This document shows positions 54,942 through 63,964 of a stretch of 64,000 nt of DNA, piece by piece; the first letter of the stretch is position 1, and each line of letters opens with the position of its first letter. Made by a program: the position numbers and the translations under genes. Under the pieces are notes generated by a model. That model had not been told where the DNA came from and did not search any database. It saw only the letters and a program-made list of their open reading frames with translations. This DNA is from Salinibacillus xinjiangensis (GTDB lineage: Bacteria; Bacillota; Bacilli; Bacillales; Alkalibacillaceae), in the NCBI RefSeq assembly GCF_009649735.1, contig NZ_WJNH01000008.1:63049-127048 (forward strand). Reading direction: 5' to 3'.

Positions 54942-56291
54942 TTAATGTGGTATAGATACCGTGAACACCGTTCCATTCCCCTCTTCACTCACAACAGAAA
55001 TTTCGCCTCCATGTGACCTCGCAATAAATTGGGCGATTGGAAGCCCTAAACCAGTACCACCAGTTTCTCTACTTCGAGCTTTATCCACACGATAAAAGCG
55101 ATCAAATATCCTCTCAACATCCTGTTCGGCTATCCCCTCACCAAAATCCTGAATATCAACTTTCACTAATCCATCTACATGATCAACCGTAACATTTACA
55201 TCTTCTTGACTATATTTACACGCATTATCTATAAGTATATAAAATAATTGATTCATTTTTTCTCGGTCACAACTAAGTTCTAATTGATCAAAATCAGAAG
55301 AAAACTTAATCTTTCTTTTATATGTAACCGTAAATGCCCTTATACAATCCTGGAGCATAGGAATAAGATTAACATGCTCAAATTGAAGATTTTCTTTTTG
55401 TTCATTTTTAGCTAAATCAAGCATTTGCTGAATCATATAACTCATTCGTTCCGTTTCTGTATTAATGGCATGAGTCGCTTCATCAAACACCTCAGGCCTC
55501 GACTTTCCCCATCGTTCTAATAATTGCGTATAGCTTTTTATGACCGATAACGGCGTCTTCAGTTCATGAGAGGCATCTGAGACAAATTGTTCTTGTTTGT
55601 GAAAGCTTTCCTTTAAGCGCTCAATCATACGATTATAAGTGCTGCCCATTTGATACAGTTCGTCCTTTGAGCGACCAGAAATATTGATGGTTCTCCATTC
55701 TCCCTTTTTAGGGTTATCTGTCATGGTTTTGGTCAGTTGCTGAATCGGTTTTAATAAGAAATTACTAAGAAAATGACTTCCGATAATGGTTGGGATCACC
55801 ATAATTAAAGAGGCAAATAAAAGCACATAAAATAGCGTCGACATCGTTTCATCTAGGGAGGAGAGTTTTTCGGTAACCTGAAGAGTCACAACCTCCCCGT
55901 CCTCCCATATTATCGGGACAGACACCATCACACTTCGTACTCCATCCTCCCCTTCAATAACCTGACTAGTCTCTGCACTTACATAATCTGATGGTAAATC
56001 AAAAAACTCTGCATCTTTTCTAATGGAGTGAATCACTTGGTCTTCCTGATTGATGATTTGAATCATTCCATTACTTGGAATATATGCTTTCATGAGATCA
56101 TTGGGGCTAATTGTCGTATCCATATTATCCGCCAAAGCCTCCATAATGGTGTTCGTTTCCGATTTCACACGCTCGATTTCCGCATCGATAGATATTTTAT
56201 AAAACAAATAGAAAATAGCCGTATTAATCAACAAAATAACGATGAATACGACCAAGGTTGAGTACATTTGTATTTTGGTTCTCAGTTTCAT
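54942..56291 (-). CDS. Sensor histidine kinase (OmpR-class partner)
   Basis: 449 aa. Two membrane helices (about 9-32 and 153-178) flank an extracellular sensor domain of about 120 residues. HAMP at about 180-235, HisKA with H in FVSDASHELKTPLSVIKSY, and HATPase with N in DNACKYS, DFGEGI and GTGLGLPIAQ. Lies 3 nt after the response regulator gene. Probably the YkoH type by context with PepSY; stimulus unknown. Confidence 0.92.
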   Translation of the reverse strand: MKLRTKIQMYSTLVVFIVILLINTAIFYLFYKISIDAEIERVKSETNTIMEALADNMDTTISPNDLMKAYIPSNGMIQIINQEDQVIHSIRKDAEFFDLPSDYVSAETSQVIEGEDGVRSVMVSVPIIWEDGEVVTLQVTEKLSSLDETMSTLFYVLLFASLIMVIPTIIGSHFLSNFLLKPIQQLTKTMTDNPKKGEWRTINISGRSKDELYQMGSTYNRMIERLKESFHKQEQFVSDASHELKTPLSVIKSYTQLLERWGKSRPEVFDEATHAINTETERMSYMIQQMLDLAKNEQKENLQFEHVNLIPMLQDCIRAFTVTYKRKIKFSSDFDQLELSCDREKMNQLFYILIDNACKYSQEDVNVTVDHVDGLVKVDIQDFGEGIAEQDVERIFDRFYRVDKARSRETGGTGLGLPIAQFIARSHGGEISVVSEEGNGTVFTVSIPH

Positions 56292-56294
56292 TGC

Positions 56295-56969
56295 TTACCC
56301 TTCCCTTATCGAATAACCAACCCCACGGATAGTCTGAATATAGGCTTGATCATAAGGTTTATCAATTTTTCTCCGTAAATACCGGATATATACATCCACC
56401 ACGTTGGTTTCCCCAAGATAATCATAACCCCATACCTGTTCGATGATTTGATCTCTCGTTAAGACTTGATTTTCATTTTTTAATAAAAATACCAATAGAT
56501 CAAATTCCCTTGGGGTCAACTCGATGAAATGATTGCCCCGCTGTACCTCACGGGTTTGTAAATTAACAACAAGATCACCAATCTTCATCATTTCCTGCTT
56601 CTGTTTCGGTTGCTGACGAAGATGCGCTCTAATTCTGGCTAACAGCTCTTCAATTTGAAAGGGTTTGGTTATGTAGTCGTTAGCACCTAAATCTAAGCCA
56701 CTTACTTTATCATGAACCTCATCGCGTGCTGTCAGCAATAGGACCGGAACATTTGCCCCTTCCTTTCTTACTCGTCTTAGCACCTCAAACCCACTCAATT
56801 CAGGCAATTGAATATCTAGAAGAACCAAATCCCAGCTATCATTTACTATACTCTCCACCGCATCCTTGCCATTGTATAAACAAGCAGCTTGATACCCTTC
56901 ATATTCCAATTCAAGCTGCAAAACCCTAGCTAGCTTTTTTTCATCCTCCACTATTAAAATATTGGTCAT
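56295..56969 (-). CDS. OmpR/PhoB-type response regulator
   Basis: 224 aa. Receiver domain: EDE at 8-10, phospho-acceptor D in DLVLLDIQLPE (about 53), K in DYITKPFQ (about 103). C-terminal winged helix: ELTPREFDLLVFLLKNE and VDVYIRYLRRKID, GVGYSIREG end. Start at the ATG at 56969 with AAGGAAGG upstream; the longer frame of 42 residues lacks a ribosome site. Operon with the sensor kinase. Confidence 0.94.
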   Translation of the reverse strand: MTNILIVEDEKKLARVLQLELEYEGYQAACLYNGKDAVESIVNDSWDLVLLDIQLPELSGFEVLRRVRKEGANVPVLLLTARDEVHDKVSGLDLGANDYITKPFQIEELLARIRAHLRQQPKQKQEMMKIGDLVVNLQTREVQRGNHFIELTPREFDLLVFLLKNENQVLTRDQIIEQVWGYDYLGETNVVDVYIRYLRRKIDKPYDQAYIQTIRGVGYSIREG

Positions 56970-57126
56970 GGAATCGCCTTCCTTTTTCGTTTCTATAACT
57001 ATTTTATTATAGGTAATGGCGGATTTTACTTCATGAATTGATTTTATTCCTTGTAGATATGTTCTGCTTATTTGCTCAAAGTCCTGCTTGCTCACTGTTT
57101 ACGATGAAAATTTTCTCGAGTTTCCC

Positions 57127-57157
57127 TTGACCCTAACGTTACGTTACACTTTATAGT
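57127..57157 (+). promoter_or_regulatory. MerR-type promoter with 19-bp spacer
   Basis: TTGACC (57127-57132), 19 bp, TATAGT (57152-57157). The spacer holds the CTAACGTTACGTTA dyad. Long spacers with a dyad are the mark of promoters activated by MerR proteins, so this is self-regulation by the next gene. Confidence 0.8.
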
Positions 57158-57182
57158 AATTATTGAAGGGAGGTTACCAGCT

Positions 57183-57920
57183 ATGAAAGTAAAGGAAGTG
57201 GCTGAATTAGTTGGAATCAGTGTGCGCACACTGCATCATTATGACAGTATCGGGTTGTTATCACCTGAGAAGACAACAGACGCCGGCTACCGAATTTATT
57301 CAGAACAGGATTTAGAAACCTTGCAGCAGATTTTATTTTTTAAAGAATTAGGCTTCCCTTTGAAAAAAATTAAAGAGATTATTGAGAGCCCTTCATTTGA
57401 CCGTGAAGAGGCACTTGCTCTCCACAGGCAAATGTTAATGGACAAAAGAGAACAATTGGATCAGATGATTTCAACGATTGATAAAACCATAAAACACATG
57501 AAAGGGGAAACTCAGATGTCGAATCAAGAAAGGTTTAAAGGATTTGACTTTAGCCATAACCCATATGAACAGGAAGCACGTGAGCTTTGGGGGGACAAAG
57601 CTGTTAACGACTCCAATACCAAAATTGAGAAAATGTCTAAGTCAGAGCAAAAAGCATTAGGGGAAAAATTTGATGAAATATACAAGGAATTGGCAGCGAT
57701 AAGGCACCTCGCACCTGATTCAGAAGCAGCGCAGAAGGGAATTAAGGTTTGGTTTGATTACCTGAATGAGATTGGTCATTATTCTTTAGATGCTTTTAAA
57801 GGTCTTGGTCAAATGTATGTTGATGACGAGCGATTCACAAAAAACATTGATCAATACGGAGAGGGATTAGCTGTATTTATGCGTGATGCAATGGCCGTGT
57901 TTGCGGACCAAAATAAATAA
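57183..57920 (+). CDS. MerR family regulator with TipAS domain (TipA/Mta-like)
   Basis: 245 aa. MerR winged HTH (1-70): [19 protein letters not shown], then [21 protein letters not shown] helical linker (80-110) leads into the C-terminal TipAS antibiotic-binding domain (about 120-240, [13 protein letters not shown]). Relatives (TipAL, Mta) bind hydrophobic drugs and activate their own and efflux genes. No efflux gene follows here. AGGGAGG is 8-9 nt before the ATG. Confidence 0.92.
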   Translation: MKVKEVAELVGISVRTLHHYDSIGLLSPEKTTDAGYRIYSEQDLETLQQILFFKELGFPLKKIKEIIESPSFDREEALALHRQMLMDKREQLDQMISTIDKTIKHMKGETQMSNQERFKGFDFSHNPYEQEARELWGDKAVNDSNTKIEKMSKSEQKALGEKFDEIYKELAAIRHLAPDSEAAQKGIKVWFDYLNEIGHYSLDAFKGLGQMYVDDERFTKNIDQYGEGLAVFMRDAMAVFADQNK

Positions 57921-57930
57921 TTAATAAATT

Positions 57931-57964
57931 TGGCAAGAAGATCTGAAGAAAAGGCCTTCTTGCC
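57931..57964 (+). terminator. Hairpin after the TipA-like regulator gene
   Basis: TTGGCAAGAAG and CTTCTTGCCA arms with a long loop. No T-run follows, so termination strength is uncertain. Confidence 0.6.
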
Positions 57965-58003
57965 AGCTAATTTGTAAACTATCATTATACGAAGTAATAC
58001 CTC

Positions 58004-58032
58004 TTGAAGATTATTAAAAAATATATTATGAT
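58004..58032 (+). promoter_or_regulatory. Promoter of the tRNA pair
   Basis: TTGAAG, 17 bp, TATGAT, about 20 nt before tRNA-Thr. Confidence 0.65.
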
Positions 58033-58051
58033 TTCTATTGTTCTAGTGCAT

Positions 58052-58124
58052 GCTGGTGTAGCACAACTGGCAGTGTGCTTCACTCGTAATGAAGAGGTCG
58101 GAGGTTCGAGTCCTCTCACCAGCA
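58052..58124 (+). tRNA. tRNA-Thr (anticodon CGT)
   Basis: 73 nt cloverleaf. Acceptor GCTGGTG/CACCAGC, D arm with AGCACAACTGGCAGTGT, anticodon loop CTCGTAA, T arm GGAGGTTCGAGTCCTCT. Discriminator A. CCA is not encoded. Confidence 0.93.
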
Positions 58125-58129
58125 TCCGT

Positions 58130-58219
58130 GGAGAAGTACCCAAGTGGTCGTAAGGGGATGCACTCGAAATGCATTAGGGGTTAACGCCCGCGTGGGTTCG
58201 AATCCCACCTTCTCCGCCA
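58130..58219 (+). tRNA. tRNA-Ser (anticodon CGA)
   Basis: 90 nt including encoded CCA. Acceptor GGAGAAG/CTTCTCC, anticodon loop CTCGAAA, long variable arm of the class II type, and T arm GTGGGTTCGAATCCCAC. It follows tRNA-Thr by 5 nt. Confidence 0.95.
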
Positions 58220-58302
58220 TTTCAAACTTAAACCTTCTTATCGCCCCATTTTTAACGCAATTCTAGAATAAATCATTCCCTAGATTAATAATCTGTACTA
58301 TA

Positions 58303-58331
58303 TGGACAGCTTTCTTTTTTGCACTTATAAG
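58303..58331 (+). promoter_or_regulatory. Promoter of the AtoE-type transporter gene
   Basis: TGGACA, 17 bp, TATAAG. Confidence 0.6.
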
Positions 58332-58343
58332 AAAGCGTTTTCA
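58330..58343 (+). promoter_or_regulatory. cre site (CcpA) overlapping the transporter promoter
   Basis: AGAAAGCGTTTTCA fits TGWAANCGNTNWCA at all but the first position. It starts at the end of the -10 hexamer, a place where CcpA represses. Confidence 0.75.
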
Positions 58344-58368
58344 ATAGTATTTAAGAGGGGATGATCGG

Positions 58369-59697
58369 ATGAAAGCACTCACTTCTTTTTTTGATCGCAT
58401 GGTTCAGCGCTACTTACCGGATGCCTTTTTATTCGCGGTTATCTTAACAATCATTGTTTTCGCATTAGGTATTGCCTTTACGAGCAGTTCTCCAGTCGAT
58501 ATGGTTCAGTTTTGGGGACAAGGTTTTTGGGACTTACTAGCCTTTGCCATGCAGATGTCTTTAATTGTTGTTACGGGCTATATTCTAGCTAATAGTCCAC
58601 TAGTGAAAGGGATTCTATCTAAGATTAGCACCTTTGCTAACACCCCGAGTCAGGCAATTTTACTCGTAACCATTATATCTTCCATTGCATGTTTAATTAA
58701 CTATGGGTTTGGGTTAGTCGTTGGTGCTCTTATCGCCATTCATGTAGCCAAAAGAGTGCCAACAGTTGATTATCGGCTGTTAATTGCTGCAGCCTATAGT
58801 GGTTTCTTACTATGGCACGGGGGCTTATCAGGATCGGTTCCCTTAACTATTGCTACTGAGGATCACTTTTTATTTGACATGATTGGGTCAATTCCCATTT
58901 CGGAAACACTCTTTAGCGGACTTAACCTATTTATTGTATTGATTCTATTAATCACACTCCCGTTACTAAATTGGTTAATCTTAAGGTCAAATGAATCTAC
59001 GGGAACGATTGACCCACAGTTTTTAGACAACCAAACATCCACTACTAAGGTTGAAACTCCTACAAAGGAAGATATGACCCCAGCAGATCGATTAGAGCAT
59101 AGCAAAATCATTTCTCTATTAATTGGATTATTAGGTTTAGGTTTCATTGTATATCATTTTGTTCAAAATGGATTAGACTTAAATATTAATATCGTGAATT
59201 TTATTTTCTTATTCCTTGGGATTATCTTTCACCAGACCCCAAAACGTTTTCTGGAAAGTGTATCTGATGCAGTAAAGAATGTGGGCGGAATCATTGTTCA
59301 GTTTCCGTTTTATGCGGGAATTATGGGCATGATGGTTGCTTCTGGATTATCTGAGCAAATGTCAAGCTGGTTTGTTAGCATTTCCACTGAATTCACCTTT
59401 CCGCTATTCACCTTTATAAGTGCGGGGATTGTTAATTTCTTTGTACCTTCTGGGGGAGGTCAATGGGCTGTGCAGGCACCAATTATGATTCCTGCAGCCG
59501 CAGATATTGGAGTTGATACAGCCAAAACCGCAATGGCTGTCGCATGGGGGGATGCCTGGACTAATATGATTCAGCCATTTTGGGCTTTACCATTACTAGC
59601 TATTGCCGGGCTTAAGGTAAGAGATATTATGGGATTTTGTGTCATGATATTAATATGGAGTTTTATCCCCATTTCAATTGGTCTATTATTCTTTTAA
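58369..59697 (+). CDS. atoE: Short-chain fatty acid transporter, AtoE family
   Basis: 442 aa, about 11-12 membrane segments. Family motifs: ACLINYGFGLVVGALIA, AYSGFLLWHGGLSGSVPLTIAT (quoted in parts: FLLWHGGLSGS) and the late NFFVPSGGGQWAVQAPIM. Likely uptake of acetoacetate, butyrate or similar acids. Repression by CcpA is suggested by the cre. AGGGGATGATCGG precedes the ATG. A strong terminator follows. No thiolase or CoA-transferase gene is nearby. Confidence 0.9.
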   Translation: MKALTSFFDRMVQRYLPDAFLFAVILTIIVFALGIAFTSSSPVDMVQFWGQGFWDLLAFAMQMSLIVVTGYILANSPLVKGILSKISTFANTPSQAILLVTIISSIACLINYGFGLVVGALIAIHVAKRVPTVDYRLLIAAAYSGFLLWHGGLSGSVPLTIATEDHFLFDMIGSIPISETLFSGLNLFIVLILLITLPLLNWLILRSNESTGTIDPQFLDNQTSTTKVETPTKEDMTPADRLEHSKIISLLIGLLGLGFIVYHFVQNGLDLNINIVNFIFLFLGIIFHQTPKRFLESVSDAVKNVGGIIVQFPFYAGIMGMMVASGLSEQMSSWFVSISTEFTFPLFTFISAGIVNFFVPSGGGQWAVQAPIMIPAAADIGVDTAKTAMAVAWGDAWTNMIQPFWALPLLAIAGLKVRDIMGFCVMILIWSFIPISIGLLFF

Positions 59698-59714
59698 TAA
59701 TCGTAATAACCCCC

Positions 59715-59746
59715 ATATCCTATTTAGATATGGGGGTTTTTTATGT
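59715..59746. terminator. Terminator of the AtoE-type gene
   Basis: CCCCCATATC-CTATTTA-GATATGGGGG followed by TTTTTTA. It can also serve the convergent EamA gene. Confidence 0.9.
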
Positions 59747-60649
59747 CTTTTTTTTTACTAGATTCGCAATCACAATTCCAGATAAAATTAATGATGAGCC
59801 AATAAGTATACTGACTGTCAGCTCCTCCTCTAAAAATAACCAGCCAAAAAACATCCCAAAAACAGGAACAAGCAAAGTAGATATGGTAGCTGTTACCATA
59901 TCAATAATACTTAACAGCATGAACCATACCGTGAAGCATAAGGCAGAAGCTAAAACCCCTGTAAACAATATATAATAAATACTTTCAGTGGTTAGAGAGA
60001 TAGGCCGACCCCATTCCATCACGACTGCTGCCAATATAATGCCTAATGTACCAAACACCATTTGATAGGTGTTTACCTGAAGCTGTGAAACTCCCTTAAA
60101 CTTTAACCGATAATATACATTTGAAGCGCCCCAAGAAATGGCTGCAATGATAATTAAAATTTCTCCAAAGATAACCCTAGAATCCTGCTTTGCCCAGATG
60201 TCCCAACCTAGAATGGTTAAGAGCCCTATTAATCCTACACCAAGCCCTAGCAACTTCATATAAGGAATCTTTTCAGTAAGAAATTTAGCCGCTAGTAAAC
60301 TACTCCAAATAGGCATGGAATATAATAGAACAGAAGATTTACCAGCCTCAACAAATATCATTCCATACATAACTAATAAAAAGACAATGCTTGTTTGTAA
60401 TATCCCCACAATAATTAAGTGTCCCCATTTGCCCTTAGGTGGTTTACCAACCTTCATAAGCCAAAGAACAATCAACATTGTAAGAGCCCCAGTTCCAAAT
60501 CGAAAGGCTGAGAACGTGAAAGGTCCCATATATTGAAGGGCAGATTTCATTAAAATCCAAGCATAGCCCCAAATCAAGGTCACAACCAAAATTACAATCC
60601 AAATCATCCATTTGTGTTTGGGTAACATCGAGGTCATTTTATTTTCCAA
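59741..60649 (-). CDS. EamA/DMT family transporter
   Basis: About 302 aa, ten membrane helices made of two EamA repeats (about 10-140 and 160-295). WGYAWILMKSALQYMGPFTF and GASNVYYRL begin the two halves. Exports or imports small metabolites; substrate unknown. I prefer the TTG at 60649, which has GAGGTG 6 nt upstream. An ATG 27 nt earlier exists but has no ribosome site. Confidence 0.85.
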   Translation of the reverse strand: MENKMTSMLPKHKWMIWIVILVVTLIWGYAWILMKSALQYMGPFTFSAFRFGTGALTMLIVLWLMKVGKPPKGKWGHLIIVGILQTSIVFLLVMYGMIFVEAGKSSVLLYSMPIWSSLLAAKFLTEKIPYMKLLGLGVGLIGLLTILGWDIWAKQDSRVIFGEILIIIAAISWGASNVYYRLKFKGVSQLQVNTYQMVFGTLGIILAAVVMEWGRPISLTTESIYYILFTGVLASALCFTVWFMLLSIIDMVTATISTLLVPVFGMFFGWLFLEEELTVSILIGSSLILSGIVIANLVKKKT

Positions 60650-60755
60650 CTTATACACCTCAGTAATTTTTTTCATGTGGATATGTAATGGTGAATATTA
60701 TAACATAAGCGTCTTCCAAGAATCTGTAATTCAGCTTTAGAAAGGAGGTTTGTTA

Positions 60756-61820
60756 ATGAAAACGTCTAGATTTGTTCTCCTCATAATTACCCTTCTATTT
60801 GTAACAGGTTGCCAAATTGAAATTACAACCAATGAAGATCAAACAAGCAACCAGTCTAATTCACCCCCCGAAGAAAATGAAATATCCCCCGAAACAGAGC
60901 CCAAAGAAAATGATAGTGGAGATGCCGACGATAAAAGTAATGAGCAAAACGAAGAACCTACTACCGAATATAATGAATCTTCCTTAGCAGTACCTGATTA
61001 TATTCACGTGGAAAGACCTAATGATTTTCACACACAAAGTCAACCAAACCTAAAAGAACCCATCCCCCATACAAAAGCCCTGAATATTTATTCTTCCTTA
61101 AATGAAAATGAAAAGCAGAAGGTTAGGAAAATATTAACCGACCTTGGTTTTCCAGACCTAAACAAACTATCCCAGAATACGGATTCATTACATGAAAGAG
61201 AGCTAGAGCTGCTTTATTATGCCGTTACAACCATGAAAAACCAGCAATATCAGTCATGGTTTAACTTAGAGGAAAGTGAAGGCTTACTGTTTATGGGACT
61301 ATTCGAATATGCGCATCAATCAGTTCAATTTAGTTCTCAAATTGAACCCGAAACGAACGAAGCTATATTTGAACATTATATACAGGTGGAGGACCCCGCA
61401 TCGGCAGGTCAGCCCTTCTTTTTTCTCAATTATTTAGTGAGAGACGGAAGAGTTTATCAAGTCCACGACCCTGCAACAAACTCTGTTGAACACATCTTCC
61501 CCTTCCCTTATGGAATCGCTCCGAATCGAATGATTTTACCTTATGACATACAAGTGGGCAGCAAATGGGAACAAAATGTAGAAGTAGATGGGCAACAATA
61601 TAAAATGGTTTCCGAGATTATCGAAATAAAGCCAGAGGTAATTCGTGTGAAAGGTTATATAGAAGGAATCGAAAACTATCCAAATAATCGATATGAGGAA
61701 GAATACGTGGTCAAAAAAGGTATCGGGATATCCTATCATTACCATACGAAGATGCCTGACAATATCGGGATAGACTTCGAATTTGAGTTTGTCAAAGAGG
61801 AGCCGATTCAGATACAGTAA
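60756..61820 (+). CDS. Lipoprotein, unknown function
   Basis: 354 aa. Signal peptide with lipobox VTGC (Cys about 19), then about 70 residues of acidic, S/N/E/P-rich low complexity (EENEISPETEPKENDSG), and a structured C-terminal half with many aromatic residues and a beta-rich end (EEEYVVKKGIGISYHYHTKMP, in part). Anchored outside the membrane. AAAGGAGG precedes the ATG at 60756. No family recognised. Confidence 0.8.
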   Translation: MKTSRFVLLIITLLFVTGCQIEITTNEDQTSNQSNSPPEENEISPETEPKENDSGDADDKSNEQNEEPTTEYNESSLAVPDYIHVERPNDFHTQSQPNLKEPIPHTKALNIYSSLNENEKQKVRKILTDLGFPDLNKLSQNTDSLHERELELLYYAVTTMKNQQYQSWFNLEESEGLLFMGLFEYAHQSVQFSSQIEPETNEAIFEHYIQVEDPASAGQPFFFLNYLVRDGRVYQVHDPATNSVEHIFPFPYGIAPNRMILPYDIQVGSKWEQNVEVDGQQYKMVSEIIEIKPEVIRVKGYIEGIENYPNNRYEEEYVVKKGIGISYHYHTKMPDNIGIDFEFEFVKEEPIQIQ

Positions 61821-61829
61821 TAGTATGAA

Positions 61830-61862
61830 ACACGTTAGGCTCATCCACCGGGTGTGCCTAAC
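61830..61862 (+). terminator. Hairpin after the lipoprotein gene
   Basis: CGTTAGGC and GCCTAACG arms with a 15-nt loop, 10 nt after the stop. No T-run follows directly, so it is a weak terminator candidate. Confidence 0.5.
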
Positions 61863-61936
61863 GACCTAACTACAACCTTTTTACGAAAAGTGTATAATAG
61901 AATCAGTTAAAATAATTGCTAGAAAAGAGTGTTTGA

Positions 61937-63850
61937 ATGAGTCTACTTAACGTCGAAAACCTAACAAAAACATATGGGGAAAAAATATTATTTGATCATA
62001 TATCCTTTACAATAGAAGAAAAAGACCGAATTGGCTTAATTGGAGTTAATGGAACCGGAAAATCGACATTACTCAAGGTAATATCTGGTTTAGATTCTGC
62101 GGAAGAAGGTAAGATTCTTCATTCAAAAAATTTCCGTATAGAATACTTACCACAAAACCCAGAGTTTGATAAAGACCTATCTGTTCTCGATTATATTTAT
62201 CATGGCGATTCGGACATTATGAAAGCGCTGCGAGCCTATGAACAAGCATTAGCAAGTTTAAACGCAGACCCAACAAACGAAAAAAGACAGCAACAGCTCC
62301 TATCTGCACAGCAAAAAATGGACGAACATGAGGCATGGGATGCAAATGCAGCTGCTAAAACTGTTCTTACCCGACTAGGTATTACAGCATTTTCAGATTT
62401 GGTCACATCATTATCCGGGGGACAAAAAAAACGTGTAGCCATTGCTAAATCTTTAATCCAACAAGCTGACCTGCTCATTATGGACGAGCCTACCAACCAT
62501 CTCGATAATGAAACGGTAGAATGGCTAGAAGCTTTTCTAGCCCAATATGACGGTGCTTTAATTCTTGTAACGCACGACCGGTATTTTTTAAATCGTGTCA
62601 CCAACCAAATTTTTGAACTTGATCAAGGAAAACTGTACACGTATGAAGGGAATTATGAAGTTTTCTTAGAAAAAAAGGCAGAGCGAGAAGAACAAGCTGT
62701 ACTGAATGAACAAAAACGACAAAATACATTAAGAAGAGAATTAGCCTGGCTACGTCGCGGCGCAAAGGCTCGTTCTACCAAGCAAAAAGCCCACGTACAG
62801 CGTGTTGAAAAACTAAAGAATCAAAAACCGATCCAAACGAATGAGCAAGTGGATATTGCCTTAGGGTCATCAAGGTTAGGGAAAAAAGTAATTGAGCTTG
62901 AATCCATCACAAAACAATTTGATAATGAACGATTAATCAATGACTTTAACTACTTGATTACACCAAACGACCGACTCGGCATTATAGGTCCGAACGGAAG
63001 TGGTAAAACCACTTTGCTAAATATACTAGCAGGACGCATCACCCCTGATGAAGGGTCTATTGATATCGGGCCAACGGTGAAAATTGGCTATTACACACAA
63101 GAAAGTGTAGAAATGGATGAGAGTCTTCGAGTGGTTGAATTCATTAAACAAACGGCTGAAGTCGTCAAGACAGCAGAGGGCGAAGTTGTCACAGCAGAAC
63201 AAATGCTAGAGAAATTTTTATTTCCTAGACCTATGCAATGGACATACATTCACCGCTTATCTGGAGGAGAAAAACGTCGATTGTACCTATTGAGTGTCTT
63301 AATGGGAGAGCCTAATGTTTTATTTTTAGATGAGCCTACCAATGATTTGGATATACAAACATTGTCGATTCTAGAGGAATATCTTGATTATTTTCCAGGG
63401 GTTGTCATCACGGTATCCCACGACCGCTACTTTTTAGATCGTGTTATAGAGCGCCTTATTGCCTTTGAAGGAAATGGACAAATCCGTTCGTTTTACGGGA
63501 TTTATACGGATTACATGAATGTGAGGAAGAAAGAACGAGTTTTAGAGGCTGAAGCAGAGAAGTTCGCTAAAAGAGTAAAACAAGAGCCTAAGACTAATCA
63601 GAAAACGAAACCGAAAAAGCTTTCCTATAAGGAGCAAAGGGAATGGGAATCGATTGAAGATCGGATTACAGGACTTGAAGAGCGATTAGAGCAGATACAA
63701 GCTGAGATAGAAGTAGCTGCAAGTGATGCTGAAAAGGCACAAAACCTATTCCAGGAGCAACAACAGGTTGAAGAGGAATTGGAACAAGCGATGGAGCGTT
63801 GGGAGGAGTTATCCTTACTTGTTGAGCAAATGGAAAACAATAAACATTAG
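61937..63850 (+). CDS. yfmR: ABC-F ATPase, YfmR/Uup type
   Basis: 637 aa. Domain 1: GVNGTGKSTLL, SLSGGQKKR, DEPTNHLD. Domain 2: GPNGSGKTTLL, LSGGEKRRL, DEPTNDLD. Both sites are canonical, unlike the ABC-F at 13.9-15.7 kb. The P-site linker is rich in R, K and Q (LRRGAKARSTKQKA). A C-terminal coiled coil of about 90 residues (ITGLEERLEQIQAE) is typical of Uup/YfmR, which help ribosomes pass difficult sequences such as polyproline. Starts with ATG after AGAAAAGAG-type weak site. Confidence 0.93.
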   Translation: MSLLNVENLTKTYGEKILFDHISFTIEEKDRIGLIGVNGTGKSTLLKVISGLDSAEEGKILHSKNFRIEYLPQNPEFDKDLSVLDYIYHGDSDIMKALRAYEQALASLNADPTNEKRQQQLLSAQQKMDEHEAWDANAAAKTVLTRLGITAFSDLVTSLSGGQKKRVAIAKSLIQQADLLIMDEPTNHLDNETVEWLEAFLAQYDGALILVTHDRYFLNRVTNQIFELDQGKLYTYEGNYEVFLEKKAEREEQAVLNEQKRQNTLRRELAWLRRGAKARSTKQKAHVQRVEKLKNQKPIQTNEQVDIALGSSRLGKKVIELESITKQFDNERLINDFNYLITPNDRLGIIGPNGSGKTTLLNILAGRITPDEGSIDIGPTVKIGYYTQESVEMDESLRVVEFIKQTAEVVKTAEGEVVTAEQMLEKFLFPRPMQWTYIHRLSGGEKRRLYLLSVLMGEPNVLFLDEPTNDLDIQTLSILEEYLDYFPGVVITVSHDRYFLDRVIERLIAFEGNGQIRSFYGIYTDYMNVRKKERVLEAEAEKFAKRVKQEPKTNQKTKPKKLSYKEQREWESIEDRITGLEERLEQIQAEIEVAASDAEKAQNLFQEQQQVEEELEQAMERWEELSLLVEQMENNKH

Positions 63851-63878
63851 CTTGAAAAACAGGGAGTGTAATATGAAC

Positions 63879-63927
63879 TGTGTAAGTAAGAAATGCGTAC
63901 GGTTTCTTACTTGCACAGTCTTTTTAT
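63879..63927 (+). terminator. Terminator of yfmR
   Basis: CTGTGTAAGTAAGAAA and TTTCTTACTTGCACAG arms with an 8-9 nt loop followed by TCTTTTTATTT. Confidence 0.88.
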
Positions 63928-63964
63928 TTGGTAGAATAAATATAAAGCTAAAGGAGTGATTTTG

